A DNA stretch of 64,000 bases from Hetaerina americana (Eukaryota; Arthropoda; Insecta; Odonata; Calopterygidae), in assembly GCA_022747635.1 (NCBI GenBank), contig JAKTNV010000010.1:41701027-41765026 (forward strand), in the 5' to 3' direction. The notes beneath the pieces are model-generated. The model searched no databases. It saw only the letters and a program-made list of their open reading frames with translations, and was not told the origin of the DNA. Of the stretch, positions 23,116-35,680 are shown piece after piece (within the stretch, counting starts at the first letter, position 1; every line of letters begins with the position of its first letter). Made by a program: the position numbers and the translations under genes.

Positions 23116-26100
23116 AATGTACACGGGTCAATAGGTCAAATTGTCCTGACGGTGACCTAAAATTAAGTGAAGCTAGTGAAATAGGTTAGTAGGAATGGTT
23201 GAAATTGCTTTGATGTTTCTTTCTCCTTAAAAAGATTCACTTGATTATTTACTCGAAAGATCGCGACTGAGTCGTTTTACAAGTGCAAGTCTATAGTAAT
23301 AATTGGTACAACAATTTAAGTGGTACAACACAATAAATGCAACATGATGAACAAATATTTAAGAAAAACATATCGACACTCACCTACAAATATATATAAA
23401 TCTGCCGGAATTAGGTGATATTGCAAATAAAATATTGGGTCATTACGTGTAACCTTTGCAAAAACTAAATTATTAACCAATGGAGTGACATTAGGAGATA
23501 TAAATGAAATATGAATACTGATTGCTGGCAAAAGGTAACAAAATTTTAGTACTTCAAAGTCATATGTTTTTAGAAAAGTCAAGGACACATGGTACGAATA
23601 CCTGGAGGACACAATCATTGAACACTGTCCATAAAGTGTTGCCATACTGACGAGGATCTTGTTTGAACCAGATCTTAACTGAATGATTCCATTATCACCT
23701 TCCGTCATAACTGCTATTGTGCGATAGTTAATTCTCTCTATCATGTGTAGGCACAGCAAAAACTAAAAATTGGGGACAAATTAACCCTGCACTGAAAGTA
23801 TGTCCATGTAACAGCTTAAAATGCCAGTGAATTAAAGTTGCAAACATACTGTTTTCCTTAGTCACAAAACAATAAATAAAATAAGAATGTAATGAGAATC
23901 AGCCCGAAAGAAATCTTAATTTAATAAATCAAGTAAAACAATATTCAATTTTTGCTTGTAGCCTTTGTACCATAATGTAGCTCTTAGAATTTCTTATCCT
24001 AAATAATTGGCTCCGACTTTAAAAAATAACTCTCAAAATTATTGCATTCTTTTCATCATATAACTTGAAAATATTTAAGAGCACATAAACCCAGCTAAAA
24101 AACAATTTCGTTGAAGATTTATTCTCGTAATGTATACTCAAACAAAGGCTTCTAATATTAAGCTGTTTACGCAGGTGATTTGATTAGTCAAAGGTTTTCA
24201 TTTCCACAGAAGGAAGATGAATTTCAAAAGGTCAAAAGGCTCTCGCGAAGAAGTAATGTTTTCCTGAGATTACCTTTCATTTAGCGCCTCTAAACGTTGA
24301 CTAACTCAGAATAGATTGCTTCACCCGGTACCATAAACACTTGTCCTGTATAGTCCTCTCCTTTGTTTAGTTTATTCGCATTGTTCAAATGATAGAATCG
24401 AGTAATGACGAAAGGTTTGTTTCTAAGAGCGTATTTTGGTACAGAATTCGAAATTTAAAATTATTTCACCAAGTTTTTCTTTTTATAATTTCAAAGTGTC
24501 AAACAAAAGTAGTAAACTTAACTGAATATTCATTTATCATTCTTATCAAAGTATAATGAAATCTATTCATGTTAATTCAGAATTCAAGCTTGCAGATTAT
24601 TTTCTCATTTCAAGTTATACTAAGACATTTTAATTATTCATGTCTAACAAATGACATAATATTTGCTAGAACAGTTTTCTAATTCTACCTGCAATTCTCC
24701 CAATCTTGTCTCGCAATGAATGAATGCCACCTGTAGGTCACCAAACCTAGGTAAGGTGAAAAAATAGAACAGCAGGAAATGAAATAGCGAGAGGTTGAAT
24801 CTTAGGATAAGAGTTGTCTTCAGTAGGAATTAGTGTTAATGTCTTCGTTTAACACTAGTGAGAGCTAAAACACCATTGTTTAATAAGAAAAATAATAATA
24901 GTGGTTTTTTCGGCTGATTTATTTATAATGTTCATTCGTCATTTGTATCACGGACGCAAGATCCTTCCAAAAAGTAAATGGCGAAATTATATGTCATGGA
25001 GGATCCCCAAAAAATGTGAATGTGAATGCTTACACACTCGTAATAAATCCTAAATCCAACAAGTTATAATTTTGTATAGTATGTCCTAAGACTCAGAATA
25101 TTTTTTTAATCTATCACGAAACTTGCGTCACCGAATTCAGATTTAAATTGTGTATAAGTTCTCATATCCTCTGCATCGATTTTATTTACAATCGGTTATT
25201 CACGTTCTCACATCCTGGGCATTAAATTATGCATAAATTGTCGGGCAGAAAATGTATGTCGCAGTTCATACGAGCATTTTCACCCAAAATCTGTGAACAA
25301 CGGGGAATTTAAGGTACATGCTTTTACCGCGTTTCACAAGACATGCGCATTACCTTCAACCAAAAGTTCTATAAATTTAGTTACCACTGCTTATTTTTCA
25401 TAAAATATTCGTCTAAAAATGGGCACTACGTTAAGCAAACATTTAATTTAAACTACAAAATAATGATAATAAATTCATGCCACTCAATCAAAATAATATC
25501 CATGGTTCTCGTGGTAAATGATTATACTGTTCCGTCAACTTAATTTACCCGCCAAGTAATCAATAGCAATCTGAATTGAATTATGTATCTCTAAATCAAC
25601 CACATATTTACCATCAAGTAAGCGGTTAACGCGAAGTATCAGGAGCAATAAAAAAGGTAATGGAGAAAATATTGAGCACTAGAGAGAAAATAAGTTAATG
25701 AATATGATAAGAAAAAATACTATATTTGCATACTATTAAAAATAATTTACTACACAAGGTTTACTTCACATGATATCATAAAATCGACAAAAATATTATA
25801 CAAATGTTATACTTGCATTACTAAAAACGTTTTCATGAAAAAATATTCGAAATTAAAGGTTCTTTCTTGAATAAATACCCAGCATGGTAAATCTAAATAC
25901 AATGACAATGGCAATAGTAAATTTTGTAGATAATGATTTTCGTCCATAAACGATCAAAATTTTGCTTAAAAAGTTTGTCCACCTTTTCATTTAGAACTTC
26001 AATCACTGTAATCATATTGAACTCCAGTTTTTGAATCACCTGACACCAAGCTGCTGTTTTCAAAAAAGACGAATTATCGTCGGATTCATTTCTCCATTGA

Positions 26101-26649
26101 AATTGGAATACGTTATACATCACGTCGTCTTATACGCATTGGGCATAGCTGTCACCGTGTTGAAGAATCGATGTCGAGCTTGAAAAATGGCGTTCCTCAG
26201 AATGAGGATTGATCGAGGGATTAGCGGCAAATCCTGATGTAAAGCTGGACTGCAATTATTAGCGTTCCCTCCATCAGGAACGAGGAACAGCAAGAAGTAG
26301 CGAAATTCATTCTAGTTCCGTCTCTTAGTTTGCACAAATGTTATACTAAGTACTAATTTTTATTGACTGAATAGGGATTACATGATAGAAATACATGTAA
26401 TTTGTCTCATAAACTTTAGATTGTCTTCTAGTAACTAAAACTCAAAAGAAACATTTTTAACTTTTAGCGAATAATGATTAAATTTCATAATCAATAAATT
26501 TTGCATCCAAGAAAAAAACAAGGATTAAGAAATCACAGCCATTAACACTAGTCCAGAACGTAGCTGATATATCTAGTATAATAATTATAACCATTGGTAC
26601 AAATTCTCGTAAAATGCAATATCTATATGCATATTATTTTTATCCCTGT

Positions 26650-26655
<6 letters not shown>
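23116..26655. other. AT-rich non-coding sequence
   Basis: No element or exon supported over about 3.5 kb. The longest open frame is 147 codons on the - strand (23316-23759) and has no recognisable motif. Confidence 0.5.

Positions 26656-26656
<1 letters not shown>

Positions 26657-26702
<46 letters not shown>
26657..26702. repeat. (TA)n microsatellite
   Basis: Pure TA run upstream of the PLE 3' fragment. Confidence 0.97.
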
Positions 26703-26706
<4 letters not shown>

Positions 26707-26789
26707 ACATATATATTAAAAATACAGATAAACATATTCCCACGAACAATCCTTAGATGACTGCTCCTCTGTTTTGGTTATTAAAACCC

Positions 26790-27150
26790 TCCCTGAATCC
26801 TCAGGCAGTTTAGAGGTGACAACAGTCTTCAGTCGTTTAAACCTCCCAGGCTACTCCAGGCTACCCCAGGTTTAAACCTCCCAGCCTACTGAAACCATTC
26901 AATAGCCGCCTAGCACCCTCTCTCACCCCCTTGCTCATTCCCTATCCGTCCCTTACCTCTCACACTCATCCTCTCCGCTCGTCTCCCGAGAACGGTATCC
27001 TGAAGATGACGGCCGAGCCGTCGAAACGTCATAACTAGAAATGTGAGTGTCCTCTCTCCGTATTTCTGTGTATAAATGTTTAATCAAAGGTTTTTCACAT
27101 TTACTTTGTCGTCGCTGAAGAGCGTTCTTTTTCGAAGATATATGAATTGG
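26790..27150 (+). mobile_element. 5'-truncated Penelope-like element, 3' end only
   Basis: Matches the 3' non-coding end of the PLE at 59019-61158: both carry CACCCCCTTG then CCTTACCTCTC, TCCTCTCCGCTC, CCGAGAACG, the hammerhead-like core, GTGAGTGTCC and finally GAAGAGCGTTC with TTTCGAAGATAT. No reverse transcriptase remains. A short direct repeat of TTTAAACCTCCCAG lies at about 26836 and 26871. The left boundary is uncertain. Confidence 0.8.
27000..27030 (+). ncRNA. Hammerhead-ribozyme-like core of PLE terminus
   Basis: CTGAAGA, one T, a perfect GACGGC/GCCGTC stem around CGA, then GAAACGTC. Stem III is the self-complementary ACGT. Flanks can form a partial helix I with one bulge. Same arrangement as at 4082-4114 (- strand) and 61018-61047. 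Confidence 0.6.
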
Positions 27151-28436
27151 GTCATCTTTTTCAGCAGTGGTATCCTGCTGAACACCTGTGCCTACCGAAG
27201 TACGGTAAAGAGTATACTCTCATACGCCATAAGGGCGTAGTACACAAGGCGTTTCATGGTCAGTGAACAGTAAACCTCGGGTAGTATTATCACGTATATA
27301 TATTTTCTTATCAACCAAATTAGAGCATTTGCTTTTTCCAAGCGTTGCATTTCTCTGTATTGCCGGACCTTTCACTCAAAAAAATAAAAACAAGTTGACG
27401 GTTTTACATTCATTTTTCATGGAAAACAAATCCTTTCGATTATAATAAACACTTTGATGAATATTTTACCATAAAGTAGCCCACATCCTATGTTACTTCA
27501 ACGTCAAACTTAACATAGAGGTATATTTTAATTTTTAATTCATAGAAATGGTGTTCTGAGCTATAAATAACCTAAAATAGGGTCCTTTTCAGACCATATT
27601 TTATCCACTACATCACCAAGCAAATATACGATGGCATATACGATACAAGCCCCTATGTTTTCAATGAAGATACAGGAAGTGAGATTGTTATATACCATTG
27701 CTGAAGTATTGAAATTATGTCACGGAATTGTATTGTCTAGGTTATTGCTATCAATACATTTTCTTCAAAATAAAATTTCTTGAATTTATTGTATTTCACC
27801 AAAATGATTTCAAAATATTTAATTCATTTTGTAATAATAACTTTTCCCATGTGTTTTGTAATTAAATTAAAGCAAGAGAACCTACATTCTAGAATAATTT
27901 AAATATGTCTATTTCTTTTTAATTTCATGTTCATGCGTACCAAAATACAAGTAAAACAATATTTTTGTTTCGCAATAACTCATTTAATATTTGCTTTCTC
28001 TTTCGAGTAATTTTAGACAAACAGGAACCTCATTAATATGAGGCATTTATACAAGCATGCATACAAACTCTGATTCCCTAATCGTTTGCTTTTGACTTGG
28101 TGGCTCAAGTTATTAAATCAAAATAAGATATGTTTCTAACGAATTTGGGGGTGGAAACCAGGCTTAGTTAATTATTTTGCCTTGATACTCTTTGTGACTA
28201 TTAGTTATGCTCCGATTGATTAATTCAAATGCGATAAACTTGCGTAGCCCATCGCGTTATTTAGAAGTGCGTTATTTACCATAAATCATAATCCTTTCAA
28301 GGTATTTAGAGTGCTCACGTTTTAATATATTACGACGATTAATAACAAAATAAGTGAGGCCATTGCAGGGTGGGAACGCTTCCTGATAATTCTGTAATCA
28401 ATTATTATAGGCTATCAATCATTAAAGGCAGGTTTC
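27151..28436. other. AT-rich non-coding sequence
   Basis: Nothing recognised. Confidence 0.6.
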
Positions 28437-28504
28437 AAATGGACACAACTACCAAATAAATATCTTGTCTCTCCAAAGAAAACTTAACACAACATCCTAC
28501 TCAA

Positions 28505-29780
28505 CGAGGTCTATTCAAAAAGTATCGCGACTTTTGTGTTTTTTCAAAAATTATGTATTTATTCATGAATATCTGTTTTTTCCCCTTAAAAATAATCCCC
28601 ATTAGATATTATACACTTGTGTCAACGTTTTTTCCATTCATCGAAGCACTTCACAAATTTTTTTGCGATCTTTTTCAGCTCCTTCGAAGCAGTCTTTATC
28701 TTTTCAATTGGTAGTGTATCGTCGTCCTTTCATGGGTCTCTTCAGTTTCGGGAACAAGAATAAGTTACTGGGGCCAGATGTGGGGAATACAGTGGCTGAG
28801 GCACCATTGGTGTGCTGTTTTTGGCCAAATATTAGCGCACAAGCAACGATGTATGAGCAGGGATGTTGTCATGGTGCAAAAGCCAATATTTTTTCTTCCA
28901 CTAATCCGGGTGTCTGTGGCGGATTGCTTCGCGTAAATTGCGCATAACTTACAGCTACTCGTATTCCTTATTTACCGTTCTACACTGTGGAAATAACTCA
29001 TGATGCATCACGCCCCTGCGATCTAAGAAAAAATGTAAGCAAAACTTTTACATTCAACCGAACTTGGCGCGCTTTTTTCGGTCTTGGCCCGTACTGCAGC
29101 TTCCATTAGGATGATTGAGCTTTAGTTTTCATGTCATAACCATGAACCCATGATTCGTCACCAGTTATGGAGCAAATTTGGGTCGTCGCGGACAGAGTCC
29201 AACACCTCATTAGCAATATTACTGCGTTGCTGTTTTTGGTCGAAATCGAGCAATTCTGGTACGACCAGCCCAAATGCCCAAATCATTGGTATGTGCACGA
29301 GCCACTCGATATGTTTAGGCCCTCAGCAACTTCTCTAACCGTGATTTGACGATTGTCTAATACCATTTTCTACACTTCATCAATGTTTTCTTCTGCTCGG
29401 GCGTCCGCCACGCTCTTCGTCGTTCACATCTTCTCGGCCCTCTGAGAACATTTTGCACCACTGATGCTTGCTTCGGTCCAAGGTAGTTTTTTCATATGCC
29501 TCAATCAACATTCCGAATACGTCTGCGTACTTCATTTCGTTTTTCACACAAAATTTAATACAGATTCTTTGATCTATTTTTGGAACAGGCAAAAATCGAA
29601 GACAAGCCAATATACGTCCAAGCAAAACAGCTGGTAACAATTAACTGAATATTCAAAATGGCCCAACTTTTCGACATTAGTGAGAAACATATATACCATG
29701 AGAAAGCTACAAAAAATTCAAAATCAAATATACGTAACCCGCGAAAATTCAAAATTCGCGATACTTTTTAGCAGACCTCG
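28505..29780 (-). mobile_element. Full-length decayed mariner element
   Basis: 1276 bp with terminal inverted repeats: CGAGGTCTATTC... at 28505 and its diverged complement ending at 29780, both followed inward by AAAAAGTATCGCG. The right end is followed by TA, the mariner target duplication. The left flank now reads AA, a likely single mutation. The length is normal for mariner. It interrupts the LINE end described separately, so it inserted later. Confidence 0.88.
28570..29640 (-). pseudogene. Mariner transposase pseudogene
   Basis: Would encode the DDE/D transposase that excises and integrates the element. Visible in order on the - strand: the N-terminal helix-turn-helix region (DQRICIKFCVKNEMKYADVF, then MFSEGREDVNDEERGGRPS), a frame change, VREVAEGLNISSGS, then the first catalytic region ITGDESWVHGYD (29110-29150). 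Near the end come FVKCFDEWKKR, HKCIISNGDYF. Several stops and frameshifts separate these blocks, so it cannot make an active enzyme. The middle and third catalytic aspartates are not clearly readable. Confidence 0.85.
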
Positions 29781-30200
29781 TATTACTAAGTCCCTATTCA
29801 TCTCCATATACTTCCATTCTCCAATTATTCCGTCCAACATCACTATCTTATTTCTAACCCTTCCTCGTTTTTCTAAAATTCTGTCCTCTATCGCAGTTTT
29901 CAACATATCGCTGCTGATCAATTTGCTTTGTATCCATTTTTTCTGTCCCCTTCAGATTTTTCCCAGCAATTCTGTACCCTACCCCACAATACCTAGCGCG
30001 TCCTCATTTGTTTTATTTTCCGTCCACCTCAACTTTTCCATCCTTCTTCACACCCACATTTTAAAAGCCTCCAATTTATGGCTATCATTCTGCTTCAGTG
30101 ACCATGTTTCCTCACCTACCTTCCATATCTAAGTTTTTATTTTCTTTCAACTCACTATCGCCTCTTCACCACCTTCCAGTCAAATACGCTTTTAACTCAG

Positions 30201-31159
30201 GTAGTCAGTGGTAGTTCTTGGCTGCCAAGTCCTATCCAAGAGACTCTCCCTACACTTCCGTCAATGAACATTGACGATGACTCTTCTACGGTTTAACCCA
30301 TATTGCGTTCAAAAATCGAATTACCGTGGGAACGACTGTTCGATGATTTTAATGGAGTCAGGAGAAGCATCAAACGCTGTAGTGTCACAAACAATCGCGC
30401 GAACAGTTTTCCTATCGCCCGAGAACTTTAAATACCTTAAACTTGGGATTAACCTAATGCTAGTAGTCATTTTTCCCATAAGTAGAATTCTTATGGCAAA
30501 AGATATATACATTATGGCAGGAAATCGAATATCGGCGCTCTATGTCAGAGACGTGAGGAAAATATTATGTTTTACCTGTTAGATGGCATTTTAGGTCGAC
30601 TTTTTAGGAAAATGAGTTCTCCTGGAGAGATTTTGAAAATTGTTTGAGGAACTACAGAAAAAATGGTTCAGTTGGTATGACATTAAGTAACAGCAGATTG
30701 GAAGATGGTTGATGACTTAAAATAGAAAAAGAATTTTAAAATGAATGAATCAAATGTTGAATGCTTATTAAACATGAAAATTTATTTTCTTGGTGATAAG
30801 CTATTAACTCCGGAATATCCCCATACGGTGAGTATAACTAAATGTTTTTAGGAACCAATAGCAGAAGAAGAAACCAGAGCGTGTGAATGATTGTTCTTAT
30901 TTTTTCTTAGTTATTTCTAAAGTTCCAAGGTACGCCGAACAATGGTATTTCTGAATCAACCTGTGGTTTACTTATAATTGGTCGTTTGGTTTGTCTTATA
31001 TTCATATTCAACCGCCAATCAATGTCATTCGAACACTAAAAATCTGCTCTAATATTTGTAAAATTGTGAGAAGCTTTTTAGATGAAAAATATAACTTCCG
31101 TGCTCAATTGTGGAGGGAACTGCTCTCTACAATGAGCTGTCTTTGTTTTTCACTTACAG
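30201..31159. other. Non-coding sequence, probable intron
   Basis: No exon or repeat recognised. Ends in the splice acceptor TTTTTCACTTACAG of the Ig exon. Confidence 0.55.
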
Positions 31160-31295
31160 TGGGCGCTATCCAACGAGCGGCACATTACCCTGAGGAAGCT
31201 TGACCTGGATGCCTGCGGTGTTTATTCTTGCGAAGTGTCCATGGAAACACCGATCTACACCAAGCCATCGAATGAGATACTCCTCACCGTCATAC
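31160..31295 (+). CDS. Internal exon of an immunoglobulin-domain protein, Beat-like
   Basis: An internal exon of 136 nt, preceded by a good acceptor (CACTTACAG) and followed by a consensus donor (GTGAGT). It reads as 45 codons plus one base, so it enters in phase 0 and leaves in phase 1. The peptide is the second half of an Ig domain: HITLRKLDLDACGVYSCEVS has the L-x-D-x-G-x-Y-x-C signature that leads to the second disulphide cysteine. It is followed by METPIYTKPSN and the strand ILLTVI. The C-E-V-S-x-E/M-x-P pattern is characteristic of the insect Beaten-path family, cell-surface or secreted proteins that act in motor-axon guidance with Side receptors. That name is an inference. Beat usually has Ser where this has Cys in D-A-C-G. 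No other exon of the gene was found with confidence, so its partners probably lie outside or far away in the window. Confidence 0.78.
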
Positions 31296-32232
31296 GTGAG
31301 TAAAATAAAAAAAGCAAATCGTGTGTTTCACATTGGAGTGAGTTGTGTGGCTTGTGTGATAATCAACATTCGTAAACAATATAGCATCGCGCGGACAATA
31401 GCGCAATGGTTTTGGGAATAACCGTGGCGCAACTCTGGGTACCCATACGTTAAAAAAGCGACAAATATATTATAAATACCGTTATTTTTCAATATAAAGA
31501 ATTTCCTTTTAATTTGCAAAGAAAAAAAATTAAAATAGCGTCAAAGAAATTTATAATTGAAAGTCAGTATCAAAACAGCAAAAAATACGTATCGATTAAA
31601 AATTAATAATACGGGAAAGTCCACAGAGCCGGCGATGTTGGTACTACGTGTAAAATGCTCGATTTGAGTCAAAGTCTTTCCAGGGTGTTTTCAGGCATTG
31701 TGAATTTAAAGCTGGTAGCACCGGGACATTGACTGAAGACAAAATTTCTCGCTCTCACGCATATGATAAATTCTAACTTTGTGAGCCTGCAGGTAAAAAA
31801 AAAACAAAACGACTCTGCTCCAACTGTAGTACATCGTGACTAAATGTACTTGTTTCTCTCAAGTAAAACCTTTTAAATCAGTCTTAAAACTCAGTCTTAC
31901 CAAAAGATTTAGTTAATACTATACTATAATTGATGCGGCTTGAATCCACAGGTAAGGAAGTAGGCCATGGCTGTTAAATTAAATTGGAAGAATAATTCAC
32001 ACTCAAAAAACTACATGTGTCACTGTTGACTATGTGATTTTGAATAAAACACCGTTCGAAAGAGGAATATCCTGGCATAAGCGCGAATAATATTGTTTCC
32101 TCAATTCACTTCAATGGAACTAATGCCAGTTAATATTATCTCAGCACATTTTCGTCAAAGGAATTTTGTTTCGCATCTTTCCATATTGTGTCATTCAAAT
32201 AATGCATTTACATTCATTCATATTTTCTTTAG
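31296..32232 (+). other. Intron downstream of the Ig exon
   Basis: Begins with GTGAGT. No repeat recognised. Ends, if the next candidate is real, in a pyrimidine-rich TTTTCTTTAG. Confidence 0.5.
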
Positions 32233-32292
32233 AAAATTACGACTCAGAATTTGGATCAAGATGATAGTGGCAAGTATAAAGGATTAAAATGC
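32233..32292 (+). pseudogene. Candidate second Ig-like exon or exon relic
   Basis: Follows a strong acceptor (CATATTTTCTTTAG) and reads KITTQNLDQDDSGKYKGLKC before a possible donor GTATTT. The I-T-x-x-x-L-D-x-D-x-x-G-x-Y pattern matches residues 9-22 of the exon 1 kb upstream (ITLRKLDLDACGVY). The cysteine expected two residues after Tyr is Gly, and the donor is weak. It might be a decayed duplicate exon, an alternative exon, or chance. Confidence 0.3.
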
Positions 32293-33724
32293 GTATTTTC
32301 CAGCATCCCTATGCATATGCAAGAATTTTTCAAATCGATTAAGAATAATGAAATACTTTTCCACGGTTTTTCATCCTATTGTAGAATAAATTTTCAACTA
32401 ATATGAAAAATTAAATTTTACTGGCAACATAGTCCTACAATGTGCAACCATTTTTGAAATAGTGAATATGTGATCCATAAGGTTCTTAATTAACCGTGGA
32501 AGAACTCTCTTGTGATAACAGCTTTTACAAGAGTTCGATTTTTTCTCTCGAATATGCCGTAAGGCTCATTGCACTATTAGTCAATGACGAGACCTCGAAG
32601 TTGTTTGAAATGAGCAAGTTCAGGCGTTGAAAATCCATGAGCATTCGTATTGAAGGTAAGCATATTCACTCACGAGAACTTTTCCGTTCAAGATTAAGTG
32701 ATTATAGCTAATGAATTTAAAATGATAACTCCCGTGAAAAATGGATTCTCAAGATATCAAGAAAACAGGTCCCTATGATAAAGAAGATAGATTCACGAAT
32801 CGCGAAAATTCAAACCGAAGCTATGCAGTACAACAGAAATTTCATCGTAGGCCATATCGCAATCCGGTGCTCTGGGAAGAGCAATATGGTAAATTTGTAT
32901 TTAAAAATCCTATGACATGCGTATGACTTCCAAAAGCGTTCTTGAGGATTTTACTTTAAGGAGATATGAATTTGAGCACCAAAAATTTATTTTATTAAAA
33001 ATTATTGATATTGAATGGCTAGTCTATAGACTAATTTCAATTATTAAATATTTTATAAAGCAATCCATGATGATTTTAATTTATATTGATATTAAAGCAC
33101 TGTATACAATTGCTTAATTACAACTTATAATTGATCTAATTTGACGGAGAAATCTGGGGTTGAACTGAATCAGATGAGGAACCTAAAAGGAAAAGTATTT
33201 ATATGTTGATGAAATATTATAATTTTTATGACGATACACTTTTCATGCTGTCATTTAATTATCCTCAGCTGTTTTCACCAATAAGTAAATTTTAAAGTTA
33301 AAAGTTAACAACAAGAGTAATTTTATCCCATTTTCTCGCCTAAATTTATACTTCATTAGTTTTAAAGTATTTGAACCCAGAAATGTGAATTGCAGGTTTA
33401 TATGCATTTAAGCAACAAAATTATTTACACTTTGAGCATAAAGGGAAGAATAGCATATTTCAATTAACCATCTCTTGCTCCAATTTTAGAGTCAATAGCT
33501 ACATAAGTACCGGAATATTCAATTTTACTGAAATTAGAATGCTTGATGAATTTTGGATTTTTCAGTTTTCCATCAGTGTCGCTTAAATTAATCTTAGTGC
33601 ATCACGTCATTTTTACAAAGAAATTTCTTTCAAAAAAATTATGCTATACATGCCACACAAAGTTTTTATGGTGATTTTTGTGCCCAAAATTTATTCCTTG
33701 TACCATAGAATAATTATTATTATT
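32293..33724. other. AT-rich non-coding sequence
   Basis: Nothing recognised. Small open frames at 32741-33117 have no family match. Confidence 0.55.
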
Positions 33725-34300
33725 TTAAGGTAATCTACCGGGTAAAGTAGGTTTTTGGATGGACAACACTACCAAATAAATATTTTGTGACTCCTAACAA
33801 AGCACAATCCAGGAACCTAGTCTAGATCAGGTCACTCTTCATCTCTGAGTACTTTCTTCCTCCCTTCATCCCGTCCAACATCCCTATCCTGTTCCCTCCC
33901 TTTCCTCGTTTGCCTAAAATTCTCCCCTCAATTACAGTCTTCAACATCCCACTGCCAGTTAATACCCCCTTCAACCACTTTTCCTGCCTCCATAGGATTT
34001 CTCCCAACAAACCCCTCTCTTTGCTCACCATACCAATTACTTCCTCATTTGTTTTCTTCTCGGTCCATTTCAACTTCTCCATTCTTCTCCCAACCCACAT
34101 TTCAAAAGCCTCCAATCTACGTCTATCCTCCTGTTTTAATGACCACGTTTCCGCGCCATACATACGCCTACACTCCATACCAAAGTTTTTACGAGTCTTT
34201 TCTTAACATCCTTACTCAATGTCCCTGTCATCAACTCCCTCCTCCTTGTGAAAACCTCTTTGCCTGGCGCAATTCTTCTCCCGAAACCCCTACTACATAA
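33725..34300 (-). mobile_element. RTE-type LINE, 5'-truncated 3' end
   Basis: The - strand encodes the LINE C-terminal region: YGAETWSLKQEDRRRLEAFE, followed by MWVGRRMEKLKW, TNEEVIG and MLKTVIEGRILGKRGKG, closely matching the copy at 56209-56784. The 118-codon frame stays open to its natural end (34178-33822), so this copy is young. The 3' non-coding end carries the same ATGGACAACACTACC segment and finishes in an (AAT)n-like tail, typical of RTE elements. Confidence 0.88.
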
Positions 34301-34855
34301 TATTCTTATTTATGGATTTGAAAACGGCCACGTACAAGATTTGACAGCTTTTAAATCGATTTTTTCATTTCCCAGTGTTAAATGGCAATTATATGTTTGC
34401 CATTACTGGATATATACAAGTTTAAATCATCAGGGTTTTGGTTCTCTAAAAGTGGTAAAAAGTGACTCTCAATTTTTTCAGATGAAATACAAAGAAAATT
34501 AAATTTAAATAGTATGTTCAATACGTCCTTAAAAATGCAAGAGATGGTACTAGTAATAATGGAAAAGTTACTTTTAGTAAGTATCATATCTCACTAGACC
34601 GTTGTTAAAGCATCAGCTGCATCCACGACGTGGTTTCATTTTCACAGTCGATTGAAGCATCAAATTTTTTCTTATATAGAAAAATGGGAAAAATGAGTTT
34701 CGTGTGGTGATTTAAAACTTCTATTAAAAAGGCTTAGCACCTTAAGTGATCAAATGCAAGTTAGATGAATTCCATAGCACAAACATTCCCCTGTCTTTGT
34801 GACTATAAATATTAGGGTAAATGAGTTCAAAGGAATCATTGTTCAAGTCGTCCAG
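34301..34855. other. Non-coding sequence
   Basis: Nothing recognised. Confidence 0.55.
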
Positions 34856-35680
34856 TGAAAGTAACCTCCCCCGAAATGATTAAAAAAATGAACGATATGG
34901 TTTTCAGTGATCGGCGAATCAAAGTTTGCGAAATATTTGACGTCACAAGTTTATCAAAAAGTAAAATCATTTTAATTTTGGATCGTAAATTGTGTGTGCA
35001 AAAAATCTCAGCAAAAGGGGTGCCCTGTTAGCGCTCAGTGGAGAATGAACACAATCGTGAGTTCAATTCCGAGGTGCACTTGTTGCATTTCAGTCCCAAA
35101 CCTGATGATTTTCTGCGTCGATGCATAACTGTCGACGAAACATGGATACATAGACTACTGCGTGCACTCCAGAGGCAAAGAAACAGTTGAAACAGTGGAT
35201 TCCTAAAGGTGATCAGGCTCCGAAAAAGTGAAGACTGTGAAATCGAACTACAAGGTGATGACCGAGGTTTTTTGAGATGCAAGCGAAAGTATCAAAATAT
35301 CGATTGCTTACAAAAAGGCAAAAGGTAAATGGAGAGTATTAAGTGCCGTAATTGCACTCGAAGAAAAACATATCTCCTCATTTGGCAAAGAAATTTTCTT
35401 TTTCTATTAAGGCAATATACGAGTACACGCATTTGCAGTTTTGATGGCGAAAATTATGGAATTAAAGTTTTAATTATTACAGCATCCACCATATATTCAC
35501 TAGATACGGCCCCAAATGACTCTCGGAGAACGATGAAGGTCGACGAGGTTGTCATTACTAACACAAATGTCTATTTAAAGGACCTTCCGGAATCCTACTT
35601 TTTGAGTGACTAAAAAAGCTAATGATTTGCGTGTGTCGAGCTAAAAGGAGATAATATTTAAAGATTAAAAAAATCTACCC
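34856..35680 (+). pseudogene. Decayed mariner transposase
   Basis: On the + strand, blocks appear in mariner order through several frames: DRRIKVCEIFDV with SKSKIILILDRKL (end of the DNA-binding half), a region like the linker (PKPDDFLRRCITVDETWIH) that contains the first catalytic motif, then LLQHPPY and APND near the third catalytic motif, and NVYLKDLPESYFL with a C-terminal ELKGD. Stops and frameshifts are frequent. Terminal inverted repeats were not located, so the element ends are uncertain. It belongs to a different lineage from the other mariners here, judging by the YFKDLPESYF-type C-terminus. Confidence 0.8.

Larger units (their letters stand above)
28437..30200 (-). mobile_element. 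RTE-type LINE 3' end, split by a mariner insertion
   Basis: Two blocks belong together. 28437-28504 aligns with the LINE 3' end seen at 33760-33835 and 56140-56215 (ATGGACA, CTACCAAATAAATAT). 29783-30200 on the - strand encodes the C-terminal tail (MLKTAIEDRILEKRGR, then NKIVMLDG), matching MLKTVIEGRMFGKRGKGRNR of the copy at 56209. A mariner (28505-29780) sits exactly between them. The coding part is full of stops. Only the last part of the element is present, the 5' truncation usual for LINEs. Confidence 0.8.

Noticed and set aside
28663..28947. 94-codon + strand open frame
   Set aside because: It is antisense to the decayed mariner transposase on the - strand.
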